Positions 43,198 to 51,396 of a stretch of 64,000 nt of DNA are shown here, one piece after another (the first letter of the stretch is position 1; the number at the start of each line of letters is the position of its first letter). The DNA comes from Solibacillus sp040273735 (lineage in GTDB: Bacteria; Bacillota; Bacilli; Bacillales_A; Planococcaceae). Both the position numbers and the translations under genes were made by a program. The DNA is taken from positions 124,001-188,000 of the forward strand of contig NZ_JBELZM010000002.1 in NCBI RefSeq assembly GCF_040273735.1. The letters run 5' to 3'. The notes under the pieces are model-generated. The model made no database searches, was not told the origin of the DNA, and worked only from the letters and a program-made list of their open reading frames with translations.

Positions 43198-43489
43198 ACA
43201 AAAACGTTTTTTACGTGCTGAGGCACATCACTTAGATCCAATTTTCCAAGTTGGGAAAGGTGGCGTAAATGATGCAATGATTGCACAATTACGCGATGTA
43301 TTGGAAGCACGCGAACTTATTAAAGTACGCATTTTAGACAACTGTGAAGAAGACAAAAATGTCGTGGCGGAAGAACTGGCTGCCGGTACACGTGCCGAGC
43401 TTGTTCAACTGATCGGGTTGACAGTTGTTTTATATAAAGAATCACGCAACAACAAAAAAATCGTATTACCAAAAGTAGCTACGAAATAA
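43184..43489 (+). CDS. yhbY: RNA-binding protein YhbY (YqeI), CRM domain
   Basis: A 101-residue single CRM (CRS1-YhbY) domain protein that binds pre-50S ribosomal particles in E. coli. It has LTGKQKRFLRAEAHHLDPIFQVGKGG (in two segments), the GxxG-type loop, and the closing IGLTVVLYKESR. ATG 43184 lies within the end of aroE, with aggagg just before it, indicating coupled translation. It is part of the conserved aroE-yqeI-nadD run. Confidence 0.94.
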   Translation: MLTGKQKRFLRAEAHHLDPIFQVGKGGVNDAMIAQLRDVLEARELIKVRILDNCEEDKNVVAEELAAGTRAELVQLIGLTVVLYKESRNNKKIVLPKVATK

Positions 43490-43499
43490 GGTGAATTTA

Positions 43500-44093
43500 A
43501 TGAAGAAAGTCGGTCTTTTTGGCGGAACTTTTAATCCACCGCATATTGGACATTTAATGATGGCCAATGAAGTGTATGCAGCGCTTGATTTGACGGAAGT
43601 ACGCTTTATGCCGAACGCAAAACCGCCGCATAAGGATTTGGCACGCTCAGCAACAAATGCGCAGCGTCTGCGGATGGTTGAGCTGGCAATCGAGGAAATT
43701 CAATATTTTCATGTGGAAACATATGAACTTGAGCGCGGAGGGGTATCCTATACATTCGACACAATGAAAGTATTGTGTGAACGTGAACCACAAACACAGT
43801 TTTATTTTATTATTGGCGGGGACATGATCGATTCTTTGCATACATGGCACCGTATCGATGAATTAATGAAACTTGTCACATTTGTTGGAGTGAAGCGCCC
43901 GGGCAGTGAAGCAAAATCTTCCTATGACGTGTGTATGGTGGAAGCTCCGCAAATTGACCTTTCTTCAACATATATTCGAAACCGATTACAGCAAACAGAG
44001 GCACCTTTACAGTTTTTATTGCCTGCTGCAGTTGAACAGTATATTCGAAAGGAAGGTTTGTATGGAACGTCAAACGATGCTGGCAGCGATTAA
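43500..44093 (+). CDS. nadD: nicotinate-nucleotide adenylyltransferase
   Basis: NadD joins nicotinate mononucleotide and ATP to give deamido-NAD. The 197-residue nucleotidyltransferase has GLFGGTFNPPHIGHLMMA with the HxGH motif, the IIGGDMIDSLHTWHR segment, and LSSTYIRNRL (ISSTxIR-type motif). ATG 43500 follows aaggtga; GTG 43491 overlaps it. Length is normal. It overlaps yqeK by 32 bases. Confidence 0.96.
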   Translation: MKKVGLFGGTFNPPHIGHLMMANEVYAALDLTEVRFMPNAKPPHKDLARSATNAQRLRMVELAIEEIQYFHVETYELERGGVSYTFDTMKVLCEREPQTQFYFIIGGDMIDSLHTWHRIDELMKLVTFVGVKRPGSEAKSSYDVCMVEAPQIDLSSTYIRNRLQQTEAPLQFLLPAAVEQYIRKEGLYGTSNDAGSD

Positions 44094-44622
44094 GGATCGG
44101 ATGCCTGAAAAGCGGTATATTCATACGATTGGGGTAATGGAAACAGCGATTCGTTTAGCTCAACAATACGGTGAAAATCCCCAAAAAGCCGAAATCGCGG
44201 CTATTTTCCATGATATCGCTAAATATGCGGATGTTGACTGGATGAAGCAAGTCGTGATTGAACAGCAGTTGGATGTGCGCCTGCTTGACTGGAATGCTGA
44301 AATATTGCATGGTCCGGTCGGTGCCTGGATTGTCGAGACAGAATTCCAAATAAATGATGAAGCCATTTTAAATGCAATTCGTTACCATACTACCGGACGT
44401 GTGAATATGACAACTTTTGAGAAAATTATTTATATAGCAGATATGATTGAACCGAATCGTAAATTTCAGGGTGTTGAGGAACTAAGAACGTTGGCAGACA
44501 TCAGTTTAGAGGATGCATTCCGGGCATGTGTGACACATACGCTCAGTTTTTTAGTTTCGTCACAGCAGGCAATTTACCCTGTTTCAATTGAATGCTACAA
44601 CAGCTTATTAAGAGAGGAATAA
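44062..44622 (+). CDS. yqeK: HD-domain diadenosine tetraphosphate hydrolase YqeK
   Basis: A 186-residue HD-domain phosphohydrolase. Members of the YqeK family split Ap4A symmetrically to ADP. The HD motif appears in IFHDIAKYADV, with upstream His in HTIGVMETAI and a downstream ILHGPVGAW and YIADMIEPNRKF segment, all metal-site regions. ATG 44062 follows ggaagg and gives the family length; a longer in-frame opening lies inside nadD and is rejected. It is coupled to nadD by overlap. Confidence 0.93.
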   Translation: MERQTMLAAIKDRMPEKRYIHTIGVMETAIRLAQQYGENPQKAEIAAIFHDIAKYADVDWMKQVVIEQQLDVRLLDWNAEILHGPVGAWIVETEFQINDEAILNAIRYHTTGRVNMTTFEKIIYIADMIEPNRKFQGVEELRTLADISLEDAFRACVTHTLSFLVSSQQAIYPVSIECYNSLLREE

Positions 44623-44628
44623 ACATAC

Positions 44629-44982
44629 ATGAATGAAACGTTATTAAATATTACGTACAAAGCAATCGATGACAAGCGAGGAGAAGATATCGTTGCATTA
44701 AATATGCAGGGAATTTCACTTTTAGCTGATTATTTCATCATTGCGGAAGGTAGCTCAGAGCGCCAAGTACAGGCAATTGCACGTGAAATTAAAGAAAAAG
44801 CGGAAGAAGCGGGCTACACAGTTCGCAAGCTTGAAGGCTTTGATACTGCACGCTGGATTTTAGTCGATATGGGTGATGTTGTTGCACATATTTTCCATAA
44901 AGATGAGCGTGCTTATTACAACCTAGAGCGTCTATGGGGAGATGCACCACAATTAGACGCGCCACAAATGGACAATGAATAG
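44629..44982 (+). CDS. rsfS: ribosomal silencing factor RsfS (YqeL)
   Basis: RsfS binds protein L14 of the 50S subunit and stops subunit joining during starvation. The 117-residue product has VALNMQGISLLADYFIIAEGSS (in parts), RKLEGFDTARWILVDMGDVVAHIF and the YYNLERLWGDAP end, all typical. ATG 44629 is seven bases after the yqeK stop, with agaggaat upstream. It overlaps yqeM by eight bases. Its starvation role fits with RelA encoded earlier in the window. Confidence 0.96.
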   Translation: MNETLLNITYKAIDDKRGEDIVALNMQGISLLADYFIIAEGSSERQVQAIAREIKEKAEEAGYTVRKLEGFDTARWILVDMGDVVAHIFHKDERAYYNLERLWGDAPQLDAPQMDNE

Positions 44983-45712
44983 TTATGAGCGATTTGCGGA
45001 AGTTTATGATGAATTAATGACAGATATCCCGTACACGGAATATGTGGAATGGATTCAGACATATGCACCTGCACAGAACTATAAAAATCTGCTCGATATC
45101 GGCTGTGGTACAGCAACGCTTGCTTTCTTACTGCATAAAGCGGGTTACGCTGTATCAGGTATTGACTTATCGGAAGAAATGCTTGCTATTGCGAGTGCCC
45201 GTATGGAGGATGAAAAAATTACAATGCCTCTATATGCGATGTCAATGGACGAACTGGAAGGTTTCAGCGAGTTGGATGTGGCCATCATTCCAATTGACTC
45301 GATCAATTATGTAAAAGAGCAGCAAAATGTCGTGGAAACATTGAAAAGGATATTTGGCAGTCTTCGTGAAGGCGGACAACTATTTTTTGATGTACATTCG
45401 TTATATAAAATGGACAATATTTTTCTTGACGGTCCATTTACATATGATGACGGCGAAATTTCATATGTTTGGTATACTGAGCCGGGTGAAGAACCGCATT
45501 CTGTGTACCATCAAATGACATTTTTTGTACTAACAGAAAGCGGCCTGTTTGAACGCTTTGATGAAGAACATTATCAGCGGACATTTGCGTTTGAACAATA
45601 TGTGAAATGGCTGAAAGAAATCGGTTTTTCTCATGTTGAAGTGACGGCAGACTGGATGGCAACACAACCGACTGATGAAAGCGAACGAATTTTTATCCGG
45701 GCAGTTAAATAA
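44975..45712 (+). CDS. yqeM: class I SAM-dependent methyltransferase YqeM
   Basis: A 245-residue methyltransferase with NLLDIGCGTATLAFLL (motif I), GIDLSEEMLAIA (motif II) and IPIDSINYV. The substrate is not known. It is placed between rsfS and comEA, as in B. subtilis, where comER lies between yqeM and comEA on the other strand; here comER is missing. Start ATG 44975 overlaps the end of rsfS. The hairpin at 45753 follows 40 bases after the stop. Confidence 0.88.
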   Translation: MNSYERFAEVYDELMTDIPYTEYVEWIQTYAPAQNYKNLLDIGCGTATLAFLLHKAGYAVSGIDLSEEMLAIASARMEDEKITMPLYAMSMDELEGFSELDVAIIPIDSINYVKEQQNVVETLKRIFGSLREGGQLFFDVHSLYKMDNIFLDGPFTYDDGEISYVWYTEPGEEPHSVYHQMTFFVLTESGLFERFDEEHYQRTFAFEQYVKWLKEIGFSHVEVTADWMATQPTDESERIFIRAVK

Positions 45713-45752
45713 AATAGCCGGAAAAGTAAGTTTCAGCAGTTTTGATGGAAAT

Positions 45753-45835
45753 ACCTTTTCATAAAGAAGTGGAATTTGTATAGTGGATGTAAGCTCCATA
45801 TATAAAACCTTCTTTATGAAAGGGTGTTTTTTATT
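45753..45835 (+). promoter_or_regulatory. hairpin leader sequestering the comEA Shine-Dalgarno
   Basis: A 17-bp stem (45753-45769 with 45809-45825, one G-U pair) closes a 39-base loop that holds a smaller TGGA/TCCA stem. The 3' arm carries AAAGGG, the only clear ribosome site for comEA, followed by a T-rich run and the TTG start at 45836. It has the form of a terminator and of a translation-blocking stem. Confidence 0.75.
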
Positions 45836-46483
45836 TTGCAGCCATTTCTGGAGAAATATAAAAAGCAGCTCGCCATTATGGGCGGAATAGTTGCTGTGGT
45901 ATTAATCTACTTATTATTCCTCGATGATTCCTCGCACAGTGCTACGATTGAAACAATTGATCAAATGACAATTCCTGCTAGAGAAGAACCTTCCGCAAAT
46001 CCGGACACGGAAATCGAAACTGAACGTAAGCCGATAATGGTTGATGTAAAAGGAGCGGTAAAATATCCGGGTGTGTATACGTTATCCGAAGAACAACGGA
46101 TTGTCGATGCCGTTGAAGCAGCAGGAGGATACACAGACGATGCCAATCCGGTGCTCATTAACCATGCCCAAAGGCTTCAGGATGAAATGGTGATCTATAT
46201 ACCTAAAACGGGTGAAGAGCCTGCAGAGGTAATGGAACAGATGATACAGGCAGGCCCGGCAACCGGCTCCGGCAGTGGAGATACGAACGGGAAGATTAAT
46301 ATAAATAAAGCGATGGAAGCGGAGTTAACCCAGCTCCCGGGAATCGGTCCCTCCAAAGCGGGGGCAATTATTCAGCATCGGTCCGAACATGGGAATTTTC
46401 AAGTCATTGATGATTTAAAAAAAGTTACGGGAATCGGGGAGAAAACATTTGAGCAGTTAAAGGACTTAATCGACGTAAAATAA
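45836..46483 (+). CDS. comEA: competence protein ComEA, DNA receptor
   Basis: ComEA is the membrane-anchored receptor that binds incoming double-stranded DNA. The 215-residue product has a short cytoplasmic start, one membrane span (about residues 12-30), a variable linker, an SLBB domain (VDVKGAVKYPGVYTL) and a C-terminal double helix-hairpin-helix domain (ELTQLPGIGPSKAGAII and LKKVTGIGEKTFEQL). TTG 45836 gives MQPFLEKYK; GTG 45824 overlaps the ribosome site. It heads comEA-comEB-comEC. Translation and perhaps transcription are limited by the hairpin upstream. Confidence 0.94.
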   Translation: MQPFLEKYKKQLAIMGGIVAVVLIYLLFLDDSSHSATIETIDQMTIPAREEPSANPDTEIETERKPIMVDVKGAVKYPGVYTLSEEQRIVDAVEAAGGYTDDANPVLINHAQRLQDEMVIYIPKTGEEPAEVMEQMIQAGPATGSGSGDTNGKININKAMEAELTQLPGIGPSKAGAIIQHRSEHGNFQVIDDLKKVTGIGEKTFEQLKDLIDVK

Positions 46484-46568
46484 AGTGAAATTTCTGATCG
46501 GTCTTACATTGCGAATGTCAGGAACTACGTATAAACTGATAGGTGACAAAACATTTGGAGGTTATCAT

Positions 46569-47144
46569 ATGGAGCGAATTACTTGGGATCAATTTTTTAT
46601 GGCGCAAAGTCATTTACTCGCATTAAGAAGCACGTGCAGCCGTCTTGCAGTAGGAGCGACAATTGTACGGGAAAAGCGCATTATTGCCGGCGGATATAAT
46701 GGATCGATTTCAGGCGACGAACACTGTATCGAAGAAGGTTGCTACGTTGTGGACAACCATTGTGTACGCACAGTGCATGCCGAAACGAATGCATTACTGC
46801 AATGTGCAAAATATGGTACGCCATCAAATGGAGCGGATCTGTATGTCACGCATTTCCCGTGTCTGCCATGCACGAAGACGATCATTCAAGCCGGCATCAA
46901 AAATGTGTACTATGCAAAAGATTATAAAAATAATATGTACGCAATGGAACTGTTCAAAAAAGCAGATGTCCATGTTGCGCATATTCCGTTTGATGAAGCA
47001 AAAATCGACTTTCTGCAAGATGAAAAGTTCGCATTAACTGCTGAAATGCTCGAAAAGCTTCGTGAGTTAGGTGCAAGCCGTGATCAGTTGCTCCCATTAG
47101 AGGAGAAGATGCATGCTTTATTTGGTAAACTTGTTCAAGCATAA
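46569..47144 (+). CDS. comEB: ComEB, dCMP deaminase family
   Basis: A 191-residue cytidine/deoxycytidylate deaminase-fold protein. It shows the zinc motifs VHAETNALL and FPCLPCTK, with RSTCSRLAVGATIV and GGYNGSISGDEHCIEEGC, typical of dCMP deaminases. ComEB is encoded in the competence operon of B. subtilis but is not needed for DNA uptake itself. ATG 46569 is 7 bases after ggagg; the frame is open up to the comEA stop, but no ribosome site supports a longer form. It overlaps comEC by 32 bases. Confidence 0.94.
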   Translation: MERITWDQFFMAQSHLLALRSTCSRLAVGATIVREKRIIAGGYNGSISGDEHCIEEGCYVVDNHCVRTVHAETNALLQCAKYGTPSNGADLYVTHFPCLPCTKTIIQAGIKNVYYAKDYKNNMYAMELFKKADVHVAHIPFDEAKIDFLQDEKFALTAEMLEKLRELGASRDQLLPLEEKMHALFGKLVQA

Positions 47145-49431
47145 CTGGATATTTTACGCCTTGTCGGTTTGTATCAGTGCACTTGCTGCATTTGAATCGG
47201 TAAGGCTTCTTTTCCTGTTTGCGTTATTGTTTGTGTTTACTCTTTATAAACGACTGGCAAACATTCATCTATTGTTTATTTTAATAGTTGGCATTGGAAG
47301 TTACATCTATTTTTCCTTTGAAGTCAATAAGCTTTCAATTCCGGTTAAACTACCGGCATTGTTAACCTGGACTGACGAGTACAATATAAATGGTGTGATG
47401 CTAAGGGGATTCATGCTTGATGAATCCGGCGATAAAGTATATGTGACCTATGAATTGAAAACTGAAAAGGAAAAACAGCGTTTCGAGGCACAGCAGCTTG
47501 CTGGTACAAGTTTTATTGTAACCGGGGAGCAAGTATCCCCATCAATTCCCGCACACCGCTATGGCTTTTCTATGGCCCGCTATTTGCAAAGCAAAAATGC
47601 AAGAGGAATCATCGAAAGTCAGCAACTTCAATATTTCCGGCAAAATAAAAACTTCGTGCAACCTATCTATGATCAGCGCTTTCGGTTAAAAAGGCATATT
47701 GAAGAAACTTTCCCGTCATCACTTGCAGCAGAAGCACAGGCCCTTTTGATCGGTTTTCAGGAAAATGTCGATGAGCAATTAAATCGCGCTTATCAAAAGC
47801 TTGGGATTACCCATTTATTCGCGATTTCGGGTTTGCATGTCGCACTTGTCTCATTCCTGTTTTTTCAATTATTGCTTCGCTTGAGGATACGTAGAGAAGT
47901 CGCTACAGTTTTTTTGCTTATTTTATTGCCTTTATATGCAATTTTAGCAGGAGGGGCACCGTCTATTTGGCGTGCAGTAAGTGTCGTGGAATTCGTCTTG
48001 CTTGCACAGTATATTCGTTGGAAAATACCGGTGGATGATGCATTGTCGCTCAGCTTTATTGTGTTTGTATTATTAGAGCCTGGTGCAGTTTTTCAAGTTG
48101 GCTTTCAGCTATCCTATTTGGCCACTTACAGCTTAGTTTATTCCAGTCGCATTTTAGCCCGCTACTCAAACTTTTGGATACAATCCTTTTACATTACGTT
48201 CGTTTGCCAAATCCTCGTTTATCCTTTATTACTGTTCCACTTTTACGAAATAAGTCTTTCTTCTTTTATCGCCAATATTTTCTTCGTCCCTCTTTTTTCA
48301 TTTATTATTTTACCAGTCAATCTATTTGTCCTTGTACTGTCTTTTTTGCCATTCCCTTTTGACTCCATTCTGTTTTATATTTATGAGCCGGTGCGTACAG
48401 CGCTGACAAATTTAATTCTCTTTATTCAGCAGCCGATTGTTCAAATGTGGAACCCCGGAAAACCTTCGATTATGTGGCTTGTCATTTTATACGTTTCGGT
48501 TTTTTTCACTTTTTATTTGCTTGACCAGCAAGCACAGTTAAAGAAAGTCATCTTTGCTTTAGTACTGCCTGCCTTTTTATTTCATGTACAGCCATTTATG
48601 AACAGTGATCTGAAAATTGCCTTTGTCAACGTAAGTCAAGGGGACTGCATCATCATTGAACTGCCTCACAGAAAATCGGTCATTGTCATTGATGCAGGGG
48701 GGGTATTACGATTTGAACAGGAAACATGGAAAGAGCGCAAAACTCCTTATGAAGTTGGTCGTCAGGTTGTTGTTCCTTATTTGAAAGGGCGAGGAATCCA
48801 AACAATCGATACATTTATGCTGTCACATGCGGATGCCGATCATGTAGAGGGGGCTGAAGAAGTGTTGCGGGAAGTGATTGTAAAAGAGGTGCATGTGACA
48901 CCAGATTCGATCACCAGGCCGGTTATGAACGATTTTTTGCATGAGCTAGAGAAAACAAATACAAAACTGTTCGAGAAAATGGCTGGTCATAAGTGGAAAA
49001 TCGGGGAAACAGCTTTTGAATATTTATGGCCATTGGAAATCGAATATGAAGGAAATAATGATTCGCTCGTTTTATTCGTAGAGCATAAGTCATTTCGGGC
49101 ATTGTTTACAGGGGATTTGGAGCAGGAAGGCGAGAGGGAGCTGATTCGGCTTTATAACGAGAAATTACGTAATATCGATCTATTGAAGGCGGGGCATCAT
49201 GGCAGTAAAACATCAAGCATCGAAGAATTCATAACAATAACAAACCCTAGATTTGTCGTGTTTATGGCAGGTGAAAATAACCGCTATAATCATCCGCATA
49301 TTGATGTTGTGAATCGGTTTGAGACGAAAAAAATTCCATACTCGACAACGGGATTAGACGGTACGATAGAAGTTTCTTTCTCACAAAATCAAATGTACAT
49401 TGAAAAATCCAATTCTCTTTTTATGAAATAA
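47113..49431 (+). CDS. comEC: ComEC/Rec2 DNA channel protein
   Basis: ComEC forms the membrane channel for single-stranded DNA in transformation. The 772-residue protein has N-terminal spans, an OB-type external domain, the competence domain with many spans (HLFAISGLHVALVSF, then FQVGFQLSYLATYSL), and a C-terminal metallo-beta-lactamase domain (about 510-760) with SHADADHVEG, LFTGDLEQEGE and KAGHHGSK. The zinc-binding His/Asp residues are kept, so the nuclease-like domain may be active. ATG 47113 follows gaggagaag. The gene is intact, so DNA uptake is plausible. Confidence 0.95.
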   Translation: MLYLVNLFKHNWIFYALSVCISALAAFESVRLLFLFALLFVFTLYKRLANIHLLFILIVGIGSYIYFSFEVNKLSIPVKLPALLTWTDEYNINGVMLRGFMLDESGDKVYVTYELKTEKEKQRFEAQQLAGTSFIVTGEQVSPSIPAHRYGFSMARYLQSKNARGIIESQQLQYFRQNKNFVQPIYDQRFRLKRHIEETFPSSLAAEAQALLIGFQENVDEQLNRAYQKLGITHLFAISGLHVALVSFLFFQLLLRLRIRREVATVFLLILLPLYAILAGGAPSIWRAVSVVEFVLLAQYIRWKIPVDDALSLSFIVFVLLEPGAVFQVGFQLSYLATYSLVYSSRILARYSNFWIQSFYITFVCQILVYPLLLFHFYEISLSSFIANIFFVPLFSFIILPVNLFVLVLSFLPFPFDSILFYIYEPVRTALTNLILFIQQPIVQMWNPGKPSIMWLVILYVSVFFTFYLLDQQAQLKKVIFALVLPAFLFHVQPFMNSDLKIAFVNVSQGDCIIIELPHRKSVIVIDAGGVLRFEQETWKERKTPYEVGRQVVVPYLKGRGIQTIDTFMLSHADADHVEGAEEVLREVIVKEVHVTPDSITRPVMNDFLHELEKTNTKLFEKMAGHKWKIGETAFEYLWPLEIEYEGNNDSLVLFVEHKSFRALFTGDLEQEGERELIRLYNEKLRNIDLLKAGHHGSKTSSIEEFITITNPRFVVFMAGENNRYNHPHIDVVNRFETKKIPYSTTGLDGTIEVSFSQNQMYIEKSNSLFMK

Positions 49432-49471
49432 AAAATGGGATGGTTTCTCGTTTTAACAAGAAACCATCCCA
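49431..49471 (-). terminator. terminator shared by comEC and yqzM
   Basis: A perfect 13-bp stem (49436-49448 with 49459-49471). The T-rich tail lies on the minus strand side, so it mainly ends yqzM; it also sits at the end of comEC. Confidence 0.85.
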
Positions 49472-49482
49472 CTTTAAAGGAA

Positions 49483-49656
49483 TTACAGACGTGTAGCTGC
49501 TTCTACGATTGTTGCAATAATAAACAATACGATGAAGAATCCGCCACCGATGGCGAAACCGTAACCGGCATCTGGGAAGTCATTGCTTTTCATCGCCCGG
49601 CCACGACCTTCAAATGGGTTTTCAGCTACATAGTTTGGATCTTGATGTCCTGCCAT
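49483..49656 (-). CDS. yqzM: small membrane protein YqzM
   Basis: A 57-residue protein read on the minus strand, starting MAGHQDPNYVAENPFEG and ending with one membrane span (about residues 32-51, GFFIVLFIIATIVEA). The ATG at 49656 follows a good ggaggg site by 7 bases, and a terminator sits just after the stop. In B. subtilis the small gene yqzM occupies the same place between comEC and holA and has a similar FF-LFIIAT segment. Function unknown. Confidence 0.8.
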   Translation of the reverse strand: MAGHQDPNYVAENPFEGRGRAMKSNDFPDAGYGFAIGGGFFIVLFIIATIVEAATRL

Positions 49657-49860
49657 AAGTATCCCTCCTAATCTTCAATAATTATAGAATATTCTAACTG
49701 AAAATGCTATATGAAATGCTAATTATTCCTTTTATTGGTTTATTGGTTCGGTGTATATTTCAAGAAAAATCCATAAATAAATATAGAGGAGATAAGCAAC
49801 ATAAATTCTTCTTCGATACTTATTGGATGTGAAACTGGACATCCTCAATAACGTAAAAAA

Positions 49861-49869
49861 TGGTATACT
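49861..49869 (+). promoter_or_regulatory. extended -10 promoter for holA
   Basis: TGG followed by TATACT (49864-49869) forms an extended -10 element 32 bases before the holA start. No clear -35 box. Confidence 0.5.
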
Positions 49870-49900
49870 TAGAACTACGAAAGTAAAGGAGGTTCCCAGT

Positions 49901-50911
49901 ATGATAACAAAAGTATGGCAAGATTTTAAAAAGGGGAATTTCGCACCGGTTTACTTGCTTGTAGGAGAAGAATCCTATTTTGTAGATGAAACAATTAAGC
50001 AGTTGAAGGCGGCTCTTCAAAAAAATGAAGAAGCGGAAGTCATGACCTTTGACTTAAATGAACAGCCGATTGATTATGTTATTGATGAAGCGGATACCAT
50101 TCCGTTTTTCTCGGAACGTAAACTAATAATAGCTAAAAATGCATCATTTTTAAAAGCGACTGAAAAAGGCAAGGAAAAGATTGACCATGATTTAAAGCGA
50201 CTTGAAAGCTGGCTGCACCACCCTACAGATACAGCCATCACCATATTCATCGCGCCTTACGAAAAGCTGGATGAGCGTAAAAAAGTCACGAAGCTTATGA
50301 AAGAAAAATGTACAGTAATCGTCGCGGAAACACCCCAAAACAATGATTTGAATATATGGGTAAAGAACGAAGCTGAGCAGCATGGAAAAGCGATCACCGA
50401 TGAAGCTGTCGGTAAACTGCTTGAAATGGTCGGTCCGAATATGCTCCAGCTTCAGATGGAAATAGAAAAGATGGCCTTGTATTTAGGTGAAGATTATGAA
50501 ATAACACGTGAACTTGTTGAGGATTTAGTAGCGAAAACGCTTGAGCATGATGCATTTAAAATGCTGAATGCCTATTTGGACCACAATCAGGAAGAGGCAC
50601 TTAAAATCTATCATGATCTTTTACGTCAAAAAGAAGAACCGATCAAACTTGTAGGCCTCTTGGCAAACAATATCCGAACAATGACCAATATTTTCTATTT
50701 GCAAAAAAAGGGGTACCATCAGCAACAGATTGCAAAACAGCTTAAAATTCATCCGTACCGGGTGCAGGTCATTTCAGGTCAAAGGAACCGTCCATCCGAC
50801 CAGCGTTTACTTCAAGCGCTCTATAGTCTGGCGGAAGTAGATCTACAGCTGAAAACAACTGGTGGTAACCGTGAGCGCCATCTAGAGCTGTTTTTAATGA
50901 AGAAACTATAG
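49901..50911 (+). CDS. holA: DNA polymerase III subunit delta
   Basis: HolA (YqeN) opens the sliding clamp as part of the clamp loader. The 336-residue protein has the family opening PVYLLVGEESYFVDETI, a degenerate AAA+ core, FFSERKLIIAKNASFL and the C-terminal collar helices with LKIHPYRVQVI. ATG 49901 is 8 bases after aaaggagg; an in-frame ATG upstream at 49823 has no ribosome site and overlaps the promoter. It is convergent with rpsT. Confidence 0.95.
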   Translation: MITKVWQDFKKGNFAPVYLLVGEESYFVDETIKQLKAALQKNEEAEVMTFDLNEQPIDYVIDEADTIPFFSERKLIIAKNASFLKATEKGKEKIDHDLKRLESWLHHPTDTAITIFIAPYEKLDERKKVTKLMKEKCTVIVAETPQNNDLNIWVKNEAEQHGKAITDEAVGKLLEMVGPNMLQLQMEIEKMALYLGEDYEITRELVEDLVAKTLEHDAFKMLNAYLDHNQEEALKIYHDLLRQKEEPIKLVGLLANNIRTMTNIFYLQKKGYHQQQIAKQLKIHPYRVQVISGQRNRPSDQRLLQALYSLAEVDLQLKTTGGNRERHLELFLMKKL

Positions 50912-50935
50912 AAGATTATATTCTAGGAAACAATG

Positions 50936-50974
50936 AAAAAAGCCAACTGTGCAGATGCACAGTTGGCTTTATAA
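50936..50974. terminator. bidirectional terminator between holA and rpsT
   Basis: A perfect 14-bp stem AAAGCCAACTGTGC/GCACAGTTGGCTTT (50939-50952 with 50957-50970) with A/T flanks on both sides. Confidence 0.9.
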
Positions 50975-50983
50975 GTTTACAAA

Positions 50984-51232
50984 TTAAGCTTTTTTCGCTA
51001 AACGAGACTTTTTACGAGAAGCCGCGTTTTTGTGAATAAGACCTTTAGAAGCAGCTTTATCTAATGCTTTAGAAGCAGCAACTACTAATTCTTGTGCGTT
51101 TTCAGCACCTGTTGCGATCGCTTGCTCAGCTTTTTTAACTGTAGTACGCATTGCAGATTTTGCTTGTGCGTTAGCAGCGTTAGCTTTTTCGTTAACTTTT
51201 ACACGTTTGATAGCAGATTTAATGTTTGGCAT
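50984..51232 (-). CDS. rpsT: 30S ribosomal protein S20
   Basis: S20 is an early-binding 16S rRNA protein. The 82-residue basic product starts PNIKSAIKRVKVNEKANA and ends KNAASRKKSRLAKKA, matching the family. On the minus strand the ATG at 51232 follows a full aggaggtg site by 6 bases; the GTG at 51241 lies in that site. Opposite strand to its neighbours, as in B. subtilis. Confidence 0.98.
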   Translation of the reverse strand: MPNIKSAIKRVKVNEKANAANAQAKSAMRTTVKKAEQAIATGAENAQELVVAASKALDKAASKGLIHKNAASRKKSRLAKKA

Positions 51233-51348
51233 TTCTTTCACCTCCTAGATTTAGGTACGAGATGAGTATTTTCTCACTTATTTCATGTGTCAATACAACA
51301 AAAATCATTCTACCAAAGGATTGAAGGAATTGCAATACATAAATGCAA

Positions 51349-51379
51349 AGAATATTTACTTGACAGTTTGAACAAACTG
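51349..51379 (+). promoter_or_regulatory. candidate sigma-G promoter for gpr
   Basis: AGAATA (51349-51354) and CAAACTG (51373-51379) with an 18-base spacer resemble forespore sigma boxes (TGAATA and CATACTA). gpr is expressed in the forespore in B. subtilis. The match is moderate. Confidence 0.35.
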
Positions 51380-51396
51380 AATTGTGGAGGTGCATT

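Noticed and set aside
43906..44061. N-terminal extension of yqeK
   Set aside because: It lies within nadD in another frame; the ATG at 44062 gives the normal family length and has a ribosome site.
46485..46568. An in-frame open stretch upstream of comEB as an N-terminal extension
   Set aside because: No ribosome site before it, while ggagg is well placed for ATG 46569, which gives the family N-terminus and length.
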